Of a stretch of DNA of 64,000 nt, positions 10,381-19,811 are shown one piece after another. The stretch comes from SAR116 cluster bacterium AG-335-B03 (lineage in GTDB: Bacteria; Pseudomonadota; Alphaproteobacteria; Puniceispirillales; Marisalimonadaceae): NCBI GenBank assembly GCA_003282435.1, contig QBZG01000005.1, positions 1 through 64,000 of the forward strand, given 5' to 3'. Numbering within the stretch: the first letter of the stretch is position 1; each line of letters begins with the position of its first letter. The position numbers and the translations under genes are program-made. The notes below the pieces were generated by a model. That model worked only from the letters and a program-made list of their open reading frames with translations, was not told the DNA's origin and ran no database searches.

Positions 10381-11680
10381 AACTGAAACTAAAATTATAA
10401 ATATCAAAGATCGAAACTTTAAAAATAAATTAAACGCGCTCATGAGAGTTGATCAGAAAAATCAGTCAAATCTCTATAATATTGTTTTTAATATAATACA
10501 GAAAATTCAAAAATTAGGTGACAGTGCATTAATTGAATTTGTTAATAAATTTGATAGTAAGAAGATAAATAAAATCGAAGAGTTATTCATACCAAAAGAT
10601 GTATTAAAAAATGCTTATAAAAGTTTAAAGAAAGAAGAAAAGCAAGCACTAAACATTGCCGCTAAAAGAATTAAGAAATTTCATACACACCAAATACCAA
10701 TAGATCTTAAATACAAGGATAATATGGAAGTTAAGTTGGGACTTAAACATTCTCCAATAGTTTCAGCTGGCTTTTATGTTCCAGGTGGGAAAGCCATTTA
10801 TCCATCTTCAGTATTGATGAATGCAATACCAGCACTTGTGGCTGGAGTCGAAAGAAGAGTTGTAGTAAGTCCAGTCTCAGATTTACATAAATCATCAATT
10901 GTCTTAGCTGCTGCTTATGTGGCTGATGTAACTGAATTTATATGTATGGGTGGCGCTCATGCTATAGCAGCGCTTGCATATGGAACAGAAACAATTACTA
11001 ACGTTAATAAGATTGTTGGACCCGGTAATGCTTACGTTGCAGAAGCCAAAAGACAAGTGTTTGGCAAAGTAGGTATTGATTCAATTGCAGGGCCCTCTGA
11101 AGTTTTGATAGTTTGTGACAAGTCTGCCAATCCAAATCATGTTGCTATTGATCTTTTATCTCAAGCAGAACATGACGAATTAGCCCAGGCTATTCTTATA
11201 ACTGATAATGAAGAACTTGCGCTAGAGGTGGAGTCTTCTATTAAAAAATTTCTTATAAAACTTCCAAGAACAAAAATTGCAAGTTCGTCATGGAATAATT
11301 TTGGTGCAATTATTCTTGTAGAAGATATGAACGAAGCGATTAAATTAGTTAACTTAATTGCCCCAGAACATTTACAATTAATTTTTAAAAATGCTGAAAG
11401 TTTAGCTAATAAAGTTAAAAATGCTGGAGCTATTTTTATAGGTCCCTTTACTCCTGAGGCTGTAGGAGACTATATTGCAGGTCCTAATCATGTTCTTCCA
11501 ACGAGTGGAACTGCAAAATTTTCAAGTGGTTTGGGAGTGTTAGATTTCTATAAAAGAACAACAATTGTAAACTTTAATAAGAAAAATTTTAATAAGTTAG
11601 GTGAACATATAGTTACGTTAGCTAAAGCAGAAGGACTTGATGCTCATGCTATGTCTGTATCATTAAGATTAAATAAATGA
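10373..11680 (+). CDS. hisD: Histidinol dehydrogenase
   Basis: 435 aa; GFYVPGGKAIYPSSVLMNAIPA, IVGPGNAYVAEAKRQVFG, SQAEHDELAQAIL. Confidence 0.97.
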   Translation: MAETETKIINIKDRNFKNKLNALMRVDQKNQSNLYNIVFNIIQKIQKLGDSALIEFVNKFDSKKINKIEELFIPKDVLKNAYKSLKKEEKQALNIAAKRIKKFHTHQIPIDLKYKDNMEVKLGLKHSPIVSAGFYVPGGKAIYPSSVLMNAIPALVAGVERRVVVSPVSDLHKSSIVLAAAYVADVTEFICMGGAHAIAALAYGTETITNVNKIVGPGNAYVAEAKRQVFGKVGIDSIAGPSEVLIVCDKSANPNHVAIDLLSQAEHDELAQAILITDNEELALEVESSIKKFLIKLPRTKIASSSWNNFGAIILVEDMNEAIKLVNLIAPEHLQLIFKNAESLANKVKNAGAIFIGPFTPEAVGDYIAGPNHVLPTSGTAKFSSGLGVLDFYKRTTIVNFNKKNFNKLGEHIVTLAKAEGLDAHAMSVSLRLNK

Positions 11681-11753
11681 TTTATTTTCATAAAAATCTT
11701 GACTAATCAATTATAATAGTGAGATTAAGCTTAAAAATAATAAAAGAGGTTAA

Positions 11754-11972
11754 ATGGCTAAAGAAGGTGTAATTGAATTTTCTGGTATTGTTGAAGAACT
11801 TTTACCTAATGCAATGTTTAGGGTGAAACTTGATAATGAACACGAAGTTCTTGCTCATACAAGCGGTAAAATGAGAAAAAATCGCATTAGGGTTTTGCTG
11901 GGTGATAGAGTTAACGTAGAAATGACCCCTTATGATTTGACAAAAGGAAGAATTACTTTTCGCTTTAAATAA
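11754..11972 (+). CDS. infA: Translation initiation factor IF-1
   Basis: 72 aa [48 protein letters not shown]. Confidence 0.98.
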   Translation: MAKEGVIEFSGIVEELLPNAMFRVKLDNEHEVLAHTSGKMRKNRIRVLLGDRVNVEMTPYDLTKGRITFRFK

Positions 11973-11996
11973 TTTTTATTTGTTAAAGTTTGTTTT

Positions 11997-12596
11997 ATGA
12001 AAAAAATTAAATTAAACAAACAATTTATACTTGCTTCAGGTTCTAAAAGACGACTTGAACTATTGAATCAAATAAGAATAAAACCTGATTTGGTTCTAAC
12101 TCCAGACATAAACGAAACTAATTATTCTCAAGAATTACCTCTAAATTATGTAAAAAGAATGTCTGTCGAAAAAAATAAAGTTTTTCAGACTAAATATTCT
12201 CAATCTATTATTCTAACTGCAGACACTGTAGTTTCATTAGGAAGAAGAATATTGCCTAAAACTATGAATTTAAAAATGGCTAAAGAATGTCTACAATTAA
12301 TTTCAGGAAGAAGACATAAAGTTTTAACTAGTTTTGCTTTATACTCACCAGATTTTCCTCTTAAAGTAAAAACAATAAAATCTACTGTAAAGTTTAAAAG
12401 ACTTCATCCTGACGAGCTAGATTATTATCTTAAATCCAAGGAATGGGAAGGCAAAGCTGGAGGTTATGCAATACAAGGAATTGCAGCTTCTTATATAAAT
12501 TTTTTGTCAGGATCTTACAGTAATGTTGTAGGTTTACCTTTGGCAGAACTATATAGATCTCTTTTATCTATTGGATATAATTTTAATAATGATTGA
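11997..12596 (+). CDS. maf: Maf-like nucleoside triphosphate pyrophosphatase
   Basis: 199 aa; FILASGSKRRLELL, TADTVVSLGRRILPK, EWEGKAGGYAIQGIAA. Confidence 0.95.
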   Translation: MKKIKLNKQFILASGSKRRLELLNQIRIKPDLVLTPDINETNYSQELPLNYVKRMSVEKNKVFQTKYSQSIILTADTVVSLGRRILPKTMNLKMAKECLQLISGRRHKVLTSFALYSPDFPLKVKTIKSTVKFKRLHPDELDYYLKSKEWEGKAGGYAIQGIAASYINFLSGSYSNVVGLPLAELYRSLLSIGYNFNND

Positions 12597-13611
12597 TAAA
12601 ATTAATGATCATTTTATTTTAGTAGATAAATGTGCAGACCAAACAAGAATTATAGAAATTTTAAGTCATAAAATTATTAAAATGAATTTTTGGTTTGATA
12701 AATATCCACCATTAATTGGCAGCGTTCATAGTGCTATAATTATTAAAAAATTAAATGGTGGCGTGGTACGAGCAAAAATAGAAGATAAAACTATTTTATC
12801 AGTTAGAGGAATATCAAAATCTTTAAATGTAAATAATAAGATAAGAGTAATCATTACAAGCGAAAAATTTGAAGATAAGCCTATCCAAGCAAGAATGTTA
12901 CCTGCGAACTCAAACAATTATGAAGTTTTAGATATTGTCCAAAGGATAATTAATCTTTTTTTTACAAAAAATATTCCTGTTATTGAGGATATGTATGCTA
13001 TTTATTGGAATAATTTAGATCTCGATAGTCAATTTATTGCTGCTTTACAACCAAAAATAGAATTGAGTGACGGTGGACTTATTTGGATTGAAAAAACTAG
13101 AGCAGCAACACTCATTGACATAGATACACATAAATTATTACTTAAATCTGAGGAAGAAATCCTAGAATTTTGTAAAAGAGCATTTGTTAGATGTGCAAAA
13201 GAAATTAAACTTAGAAATATTGGAGGAATGATTATAATAGATTTCCCAAGAATGTCTTATAATAGAAAAAAACATCTTCATCAAAATATAACAGAAATAG
13301 GAAAACAATATTTTTTCGATGCTAATTTTCTTGGCTTTTCAAGGTTGGTTTTGTATGAAATGTATATTCCTAGAAATTTTGGTTCATTGGAAAGTTTTTA
13401 TGTTGATAGGAATTCATATAACTTTCAAAATCATATAAGATCATTGTGGAGAAAATCTAAAGAACCAAAATCAAAAAATAATATACAATTTTTGTGTGGA
13501 ACAGCTTTATTCAAAAATTTAAAAAGTAGAAAGGTACCACCTTTTATAAATATTGTTGAAAGATTAGATTTTCCCGATGATCATGGTGAGTTGATGGAAA
13601 TAAAAAGATGA
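12589..13611 (+). CDS. Ribonuclease E/G family protein
   Basis: ~340 aa; GLIWIEKTRAATLIDID, NIGGMIIIDFPRM (RNase E/G catalytic region); position between maf and yacG. ATG at 12589 overlaps maf. Confidence 0.85.
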   Translation: MIDKINDHFILVDKCADQTRIIEILSHKIIKMNFWFDKYPPLIGSVHSAIIIKKLNGGVVRAKIEDKTILSVRGISKSLNVNNKIRVIITSEKFEDKPIQARMLPANSNNYEVLDIVQRIINLFFTKNIPVIEDMYAIYWNNLDLDSQFIAALQPKIELSDGGLIWIEKTRAATLIDIDTHKLLLKSEEEILEFCKRAFVRCAKEIKLRNIGGMIIIDFPRMSYNRKKHLHQNITEIGKQYFFDANFLGFSRLVLYEMYIPRNFGSLESFYVDRNSYNFQNHIRSLWRKSKEPKSKNNIQFLCGTALFKNLKSRKVPPFINIVERLDFPDDHGELMEIKR

Positions 13612-13784
13612 CAGTATCAAAATCTAATAAAGCAAAATGTCTTACATGTAATAAAGAGTTTGATATAACTTTAAAAACAAAGCCCTTTTGTTCTAAGCGT
13701 TGTAGTTACGTAGATTTAAATAATTGGCTAGGAGAAAAATATGCCATTGAAGCTAATGAGAATGATTACGATAAAGACATTTGA
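13608..13784 (+). CDS. yacG: DNA gyrase inhibitor YacG (zinc-binding)
   Basis: 58 aa MTVSKSNKAKCLTCNKEFDITLKTKPFCSKRCSYVDLNNWLGEKYAIEA...; CxxC/CxxxC zinc site; ATGA overlap with the RNase E/G gene. Too short for the supplied ORF list. Confidence 0.9.
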   Translation: MTVSKSNKAKCLTCNKEFDITLKTKPFCSKRCSYVDLNNWLGEKYAIEANENDYDKDI

Positions 13785-13844
13785 TTTTTTGTGGTTGATA
13801 GCTAGACATAATCTGATGTACGCGTTATAGATAACCTATTAAAA

Positions 13845-13920
13845 GCCCGGGTAGCTCAGTAGGTAGAGCAGAGGACTGAAAATCCTCGTGTCGGTGGTTC
13901 GAATCCGCCCCCGGGCACCA
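13845..13920 (+). tRNA. tRNA-Phe (anticodon GAA), CCA encoded
   Basis: GCCCGGGTAGCTCAGTAGGTAGAGCAGAGGACTGAAAATCCTCGTGTCGGTGGTTCGAATCCGCCCCCGGGCACCA, full cloverleaf. Confidence 0.98.
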
Positions 13921-14003
13921 CGTTCCATGTACCACACTTCCTAAGTCATTGATATGCAAGCATATTGTGTAATGTGTGCTTGGAGAGTTGATCAGATGGT
14001 AGA
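13907..14003 (+). repeat. Left arm of perfect 97-bp inverted repeat flanking the integrase; starts inside the tRNA-Phe 3' end
   Basis: gcccccgggcaccacgttccatg...gatcagatggtaga is the exact reverse complement of 15143-15239 (checked base by base). Confidence 0.97.
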
Positions 14004-15142
14004 CCATTTAAATGTTTCCTACTTATATAAAAAGCGTGGTGTGTTTTATTTCAGTAAGCGTGTACCATGTGATGTGAGGTCATATTATAGAAGTGACCGT
14101 ATTGTTATATGTCTAAGAACCAAATCAAGTGTATCAGCTTTTCGTGCTAGTAAATCACTTTATCAAAAGCTAGATGATTACTGGACGTCTATCAGATTAA
14201 CTAAGATGCAAGTTCCTGCTGAGCATATGCTTGTGAGCAAACCACCTGTAAATAGTAATTCAAATGCGCCACAATTATCAAAAGCTCTATCTACTTATCT
14301 AAAACTTAAAGGTGAAGGTAAAGATAAGATATTTGTCCGTGCTGCTAATAGAAATATCAAATATGTAATTGAGCTATTGGGTAATTTACCTATTGATGAA
14401 TATAGCAGTAAAGATGCTTCTAAGTTTAGAGATTACTTATTAGATAGAGGTTTACTGATATCATCTGTCAAAAGAATATTCTCATCTATTCGTTCAATCA
14501 TCAACTTATCAATTAGTGAAGAAGGTATAAGTTGTATAAATGCTTTCAGTAAAACCTATATGCCAGAAAATAATAATGTAGAAAGTAGAAAGCCAATTCC
14601 AATAAAAGATATCAGACATATCCAATCATTATGTAGAGAGTATGATGATGATTTAAGATGGTTAGTAGCTTTACTTAGTGATACTGGGATGAGATTAGGT
14701 GAAGCTGTTGGATTACTGAAATCAGACATAAATCTTGATTTTGACATACCTCATATCAATCTGGTTTCTCATCCTTGGAGACGTTTAAAGACAAGAGGAA
14801 GTCAGAGATGTATACCACTAATAGGAGTATCTTTTTGGGCATCAAAAAAGATATTAGATAATAGGAATGATAGTATATATGCCTTTCCTAGATATACCTC
14901 TAAAGATAATTGCAACACTAATTCTGCAAGTGCTGCTCTAAACAAATGGTTAAAAGAGCAACTGACAGATAATTACGTAATCCATGGTTTTAGACATGGT
15001 TTTAGAGACAGATTAAGAGCTATTGAGTGTCCATCAGAAATTATAGACCAATTAGGTGGGTGGAGTTTAAAAAGCATAGGGCAGGGGGTATGGAAGTGGA
15101 TATGATTTAGATATATTGCATAAGTGGATTAGCAGAACCTAA
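13996..15142 (+). pseudogene. Site-specific tyrosine recombinase/integrase, apparent C-terminal frameshift
   Basis: Frame 13954-15105: phage-integrase pattern ...TGMRLGEAVGLLKSDI..., HGFRHGFRDRLRAIECPSEIIDQLGGWS. Removing one G from the G5 run at 15084-15088 gives SIGQGYGSGYDLDILHKWISRT* ending at 15142, the usual family C-terminus including the Tyr. Likely start is ATG at 13996 (MVDHLNVSYLYKKRGVFYFSKRVP). Confidence 0.88.
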
Positions 15143-15239
15143 TCTACCATCTGATCAACTCTCCAAGCACACATTACACAATATGCTTGCATATCAATGA
15201 CTTAGGAAGTGTGGTACATGGAACGTGGTGCCCGGGGGC
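15143..15239 (-). repeat. Right arm of perfect 97-bp inverted repeat, beginning directly after the frame-restored integrase stop
   Basis: tctaccatctgatcaactctcca...ggaacgtggtgcccgggggc, exact reverse complement of 13907-14003. Confidence 0.97.
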
Positions 15240-15492
15240 AGTAAGATGTACCTTATATATGAACCATTGATCACACCCCATTAGTTTATATTTATAGAAT
15301 CCCAATTTATAGCCTATTTTCAAAGCAATTGTGACAGAGGTATGACCGGGTTAAATCATTGTTTTTACACTTATTTAATTAATTCAATAATTCAAAAAAA
15401 TATTCATTTCTGTTTATAGAAATTTCTTGATAATTGACCAAATCATAGTGTTTATTTACGATAATACTACTAACAATTAAATAGGAATATTG

Positions 15493-15900
15493 ATGAAACA
15501 TAAATTAAAACATTTTATTGCAACTCATACATTTCACTCTACAAAATCAAAAAAGGATTTTTTTTCTCTCGTCAAACATAGAAAAACTAATTCAGATTGG
15601 TTTGGAAATGAAACTGCAGAAATGAAAGAAAATTTTTTTAAGTTATTAAAAAGTAGGAATTTACTTGATGATGATAATATTACTGAAAAAAATAGTGATG
15701 ACTATGCACTCCTTTTACAATTATTCATAGGTCGTGGTGAATTCTTTTTTTGTCATTGGTATGCAATTGACGAACAAACTATTAATGATAGGCTTAGTGT
15801 AACTAGTGGAGAAAAATTTTTCATTACTATGGCAACACAAGTAGATGGTCCTAAAATATATGTAGATAAACTGACAAAATATATGAAAAAGCTAAAGTAA
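15493..15900 (+). CDS. Hypothetical protein (135 aa)
   Basis: ORF MKHKLKHFIATHTFHSTKSKKDFFSLVKHRKTNSDWFGNETAEMKENFF...; ATG at 15493 (track starts at an upstream TTG). Confidence 0.65.
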   Translation: MKHKLKHFIATHTFHSTKSKKDFFSLVKHRKTNSDWFGNETAEMKENFFKLLKSRNLLDDDNITEKNSDDYALLLQLFIGRGEFFFCHWYAIDEQTINDRLSVTSGEKFFITMATQVDGPKIYVDKLTKYMKKLK

Positions 15901-16095
15901 TTTATAATTGATATTTTGTAACGGAAAAGTGGTATCTAAAAAATTGCAATATCAGTCTTCATTAAAATTAAATAAGTAAAAAATGCCAAATAATTTTGAA
16001 AATCATCATATTTTAATGGCTTATATTTTGCATTGTAATTTTATATTATGTTAAAACATCCATCAACTTGATAATAACTGTTTTGTTGTAAAAAA

Positions 16096-17547
16096 ATGAA
16101 TAAATCTTTTTTTAGAAAAGTTGGATTTGGTCTTAGTGTTAATGAAAAAGTACCAGAAAATCCTCTTGATTGGGCTATAGATCAAATTTCGGTCATACCA
16201 GATCTAAATTGGAAAGGTCCAATTTATTCATTAGAAGAAATGATGAATTACCATGCTGAATACAATTATACAGACAGAAGGGTGCTAAGACAAAGTTTCA
16301 AAGATAGCAGAAAAGAATATAAGAGAGCAAAAACACTCTTGAAATATAAAACTGGTCATTATTATTTTGAACCTTTGTGGATGTCCATAAGGCAAAATGA
16401 AGCTATAAACGGTAATTCTCCAGTATTTCATAGATTTTTACATTTTTGGGGAAATCATTTTGCTATTCAGAAAAAAAATTCAATGTATTCTTATGATGTA
16501 GGTCCTTATCATAGAGAAGTTATTACTCCTTCGATGTTAAAAAATATCGAAGATCTTGTTTATAATGTGACTATATCATGGGCAATGATACATAATTTAG
16601 ATAATTCAAAATCTATTGGTCCAAATTCACCTAGAGCATTTAAAAATATGGATAGAGGTAAATCGGCAAACCTCAATGAAAATCATGGTAGAGAATTACT
16701 AGAGTTACACACAGTATCTCCAAGTGCAGGTTATGATCAAGAAGATGTAATAAACATGTCAAAAGTAATGTCAGGATGGATGCACAGAATTCCGAAAATG
16801 AGTTCCAAAATTCATAAAAAAGAAGAAAATGTCCCTGTTCGTTTCATAGAAGAATATCATGATAGTGGTCCATTTAAAATATTAGGAAAAAAATATATTG
16901 AAAGTTTTGGAACTAAGGCTGCAAAATCAATGTTACGAAAGGTTATTAAAGATCTAGTTAGGCATCAATCCTGTATTGAATTTATTTCTCACAAGTTATG
17001 TAACCATTTCGTAACACAAAATCCTTCCTCTGAAATAGTCAATCCTGTAATAAATGCATGGAAAAAATCAGAGGGTGACCTAAAATCTATTCACACTGAG
17101 GTGATAAAACAAGCTTATAAATATTCTTCATTAAGAAAATTTCAACAACCTGAAACTTGGTTTATTCAATTCATCAAAATGGGTGGTATCAAATATTTTC
17201 CGAATAACTTTGATTATGATTTTAAAACTATGATTTCCAGAGAAAAAGACCAAATTAGAAGGATATGTAGAAATTTAGGTCAATTACCTTTTAGACCTCT
17301 TCAGCCAAATGGATGGTCTGATTATGAGGAAGATTGGTTGTCTCCTGAATTATTATTTAGAAGAATTGGGGTTTTGAATAAAATTAAAGATAAAGGGAGA
17401 TATAAACATATTGATAATGAATATTTAAATGAAATACTAAAAAGAAACTTTGATAACTCGAAGGAAATAATTTCATTTTTAAAAAACATTGGTAATGATG
17501 AAAAAATAATAGCTCTTTTTTCTAGTAAATGGATGCTCAAAACATGA
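16096..17547 (+). CDS. DUF1800 family protein
   Basis: 483 aa; NLNENHGRELLELHTVSPSAGYDQEDVINMSKVMSGW, RHQSCIEFISHKLCNHFV, characteristic DUF1800 motifs. Confidence 0.88.
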   Translation: MNKSFFRKVGFGLSVNEKVPENPLDWAIDQISVIPDLNWKGPIYSLEEMMNYHAEYNYTDRRVLRQSFKDSRKEYKRAKTLLKYKTGHYYFEPLWMSIRQNEAINGNSPVFHRFLHFWGNHFAIQKKNSMYSYDVGPYHREVITPSMLKNIEDLVYNVTISWAMIHNLDNSKSIGPNSPRAFKNMDRGKSANLNENHGRELLELHTVSPSAGYDQEDVINMSKVMSGWMHRIPKMSSKIHKKEENVPVRFIEEYHDSGPFKILGKKYIESFGTKAAKSMLRKVIKDLVRHQSCIEFISHKLCNHFVTQNPSSEIVNPVINAWKKSEGDLKSIHTEVIKQAYKYSSLRKFQQPETWFIQFIKMGGIKYFPNNFDYDFKTMISREKDQIRRICRNLGQLPFRPLQPNGWSDYEEDWLSPELLFRRIGVLNKIKDKGRYKHIDNEYLNEILKRNFDNSKEIISFLKNIGNDEKIIALFSSKWMLKT

Positions 17548-18689
17548 AATTGAATAGAAGACAATTTACCCTTGGCTCTTCATCCTTATTGTTATCAGGT
17601 TTGTTACCGCTAAAAGTGAAATCATCTACAATAGATAATAAAAAGAACCTTGTTGTTATAATGTTAAGAGGTGCAATGGATGGCTTAACCGCTGTTCCAT
17701 ATATTCATGACAATACACTTGAAAAAGTTAGGCCAGATATATTTGTAAAAAAGTTGTTCAAATTAAATAGCGATTTTAGTTTACATCCAAAATTATCAGA
17801 TTTTCATAATCTTTGGAAAAAAGACCAAGCTACAATTATTCATGCAACTAATATACCTTACACTGGTAGATCTCATTTTGATGGTCAAAACTTAATGGAA
17901 AGCGGGGGTGTTATTCCATATAAAACCAAAACTGGTTGGTTGGGTAAAGGTATAGATGTTGCTGGTTTAGATGGTTTATCGATGTCTTTACCAATGCCCT
18001 TGCTTTTAAGGGGGAAAAGAAATCAAGATAACTTTTATCCTTCTAAGTTTAGTATGCCATCAAGAAATTTGATTGATATTTTAAAAAATCATTATGCGGA
18101 TGAACCTCTGTTAAAAAAATCATTTGATAAATTGACAAGTAGACCATTAAGTATGACCTCTGCTCCAAATAGTAAAAATATTAAAACTTTAGCAAGAATT
18201 GCTGGGGCAGAACTCAAAAAGGAATATGGTCCTCGAGTTGCCGTGTTTGAAATTTTTGGCTTTGATACTCATGCCGCACAAGGCGGAGCTGATGGAGAAC
18301 ATGGACAAAAGTTAAAAATTTTGGATGAAACTTTTGGAGTTTTAAAAAAACAACTTGGTAAAACTTTTGATAACACCTTAATACTTACTCTTACTGAATT
18401 TGGAAGAACAATAGTGCAAAACAGTGGCTATGGAACAGAACATGGATATGGAACTGCAGTTTTATTGGGTGGAGGTTTGCTAAAAAAATCTCAAGTTTTT
18501 ACGGACTGGCCTGGTATTAAGAAAAAAGAATTATTCGAAGGAAGGGACTTAAATTCTACATTAGATGCTAGATCAATTTATTGTTCTGCAATGTCAACAT
18601 GTTTTAATACTGATTTCAATCTGATGAATAAACATGTATTTCCTGACAAAACTCTAATTAATTTAAGCAATAAAATATTCAAGTCATAA
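17544..18689 (+). CDS. DUF1501 family protein, Tat signal
   Basis: MKLNRRQFTLGSSSLLLSGL Tat signal; VVIMLRGAMDGLTAVPY, FGFDTHAAQGGADGEHGQKL, TLTEFGRTIVQNSGYGTEHGYGTAVLLGG. ATGA overlap with DUF1800. Confidence 0.9.
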   Translation: MKLNRRQFTLGSSSLLLSGLLPLKVKSSTIDNKKNLVVIMLRGAMDGLTAVPYIHDNTLEKVRPDIFVKKLFKLNSDFSLHPKLSDFHNLWKKDQATIIHATNIPYTGRSHFDGQNLMESGGVIPYKTKTGWLGKGIDVAGLDGLSMSLPMPLLLRGKRNQDNFYPSKFSMPSRNLIDILKNHYADEPLLKKSFDKLTSRPLSMTSAPNSKNIKTLARIAGAELKKEYGPRVAVFEIFGFDTHAAQGGADGEHGQKLKILDETFGVLKKQLGKTFDNTLILTLTEFGRTIVQNSGYGTEHGYGTAVLLGGGLLKKSQVFTDWPGIKKKELFEGRDLNSTLDARSIYCSAMSTCFNTDFNLMNKHVFPDKTLINLSNKIFKS

Positions 18690-18735
18690 ATATTCTTAGA
18701 TATATTAATTGACTCTTTAATTGTATTGTCAATGC

Positions 18736-18767
18736 AATTTGATTAACATTTACATGTTAATCAAATT
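18736..18767. promoter_or_regulatory. Perfect 14-bp inverted repeat (AATTTGATTAACAT-TTAC-ATGTTAATCAAATT), operator or terminator candidate
   Basis: Read directly; lies between the DUF1501 stop and the hydroxyacid dehydrogenase start. Confidence 0.6.
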
Positions 18768-18804
18768 ATTAACGAGATCATTTGAAATATATTTTGGGGG
18801 TAAA

Positions 18805-19800
18805 ATGGTTGAAAAAACTCAAATAAATAATAGTAACAAAAAAAAGGTTTTAATGGTTCAGGGTCTTCATGAGGAGGGTCAAAAGTTATTTCTGGCAAGA
18901 GATGATATTGAACCTATTACTATCATGTCTTCGAATGAAGATGAAATCATAGAAGCCGCAAAGGATGTTCATGGCATTACTGTAAGAACTGCAAATATTT
19001 CTAGAAAAATAATTGAAAATGCTAAAAATTTACTAATAGTTTCTAGGCATGGTGTTGGATATGATTCTATTGATATTGATGCTTTGAATGATAGCGGTAT
19101 CCCTCTAGCTATAGCTGCCCATTCAAATATGATATCAGTTGCCGAACATGCAATGTTTATGTTGTTAGCTCTTTCCAAAAATGTATTTTATTATGATAAA
19201 TTTGCAAGAAAAGCTGATTGGACAACAAGATGGGATATAAGGGCTTGGGATGTTGCTGAAAAAAAACTACTTGTTGTGGGTTTTGGAAGAATAGGATCTA
19301 GGTTAGTAAAACGTGCGCTTGCTTTTGACATGAAAGTTTATGTATATGACCCTTATGTTAATGCTGAAGTAATTAATAAGTCAGGTGCTATTTACTTACA
19401 AAATTATTTTGACATGTTGTCAGAAATGGACGCTGTATCGTTACATTGTCCCAAAAATAAGGAAACTACTGATATGTTCTCTGACAAAGAATTTAATATT
19501 ATGAAAGATAGCTCATATCTTATCAACTGTGCAAGAGGAGGTATTGTGAACGAAAAAGCATTATATGATGCATTAACGTCCAATAAAATTCGCGGTGCTG
19601 GATTAGATGTATATGATGACGAACCCTCAACATCTTCAAACCCACTTTTTGGCTTAGATAATATTTTACTTTCTCCTCATATTGCTGGAGTTACTCAAGA
19701 AGCAACTATAAGAATGTCAAAACAATCAGCTCAAAATGTGTTAGATGTATTTGACGATAAAGTAAATTCTGAAGTTATTATAAATAAAAATGTTTTGTAG
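18805..19800 (+). CDS. D-isomer-specific 2-hydroxyacid dehydrogenase (phosphoglycerate dehydrogenase-like)
   Basis: LLVVGFGRIGSRLVKRALAFDMKVYVYDPY, INCARGGIVNEKALYDAL, GLDVYDDEP, LSPHIAGVTQEA. ATG at 18805 is downstream of the 18736-18767 inverted repeat. Confidence 0.9.
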   Translation: MVEKTQINNSNKKKVLMVQGLHEEGQKLFLARDDIEPITIMSSNEDEIIEAAKDVHGITVRTANISRKIIENAKNLLIVSRHGVGYDSIDIDALNDSGIPLAIAAHSNMISVAEHAMFMLLALSKNVFYYDKFARKADWTTRWDIRAWDVAEKKLLVVGFGRIGSRLVKRALAFDMKVYVYDPYVNAEVINKSGAIYLQNYFDMLSEMDAVSLHCPKNKETTDMFSDKEFNIMKDSSYLINCARGGIVNEKALYDALTSNKIRGAGLDVYDDEPSTSSNPLFGLDNILLSPHIAGVTQEATIRMSKQSAQNVLDVFDDKVNSEVIINKNVL

Positions 19801-19811
19801 GAGATAACTAA

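Noticed and set aside
13825-14007. 60-aa minus-strand ORF overlapping tRNA-Phe (..PGADSNHRHEDFQSSALPTELPG..)
   Set aside because: Translation of the tRNA antisense strand; a well-known false-positive peptide pattern.
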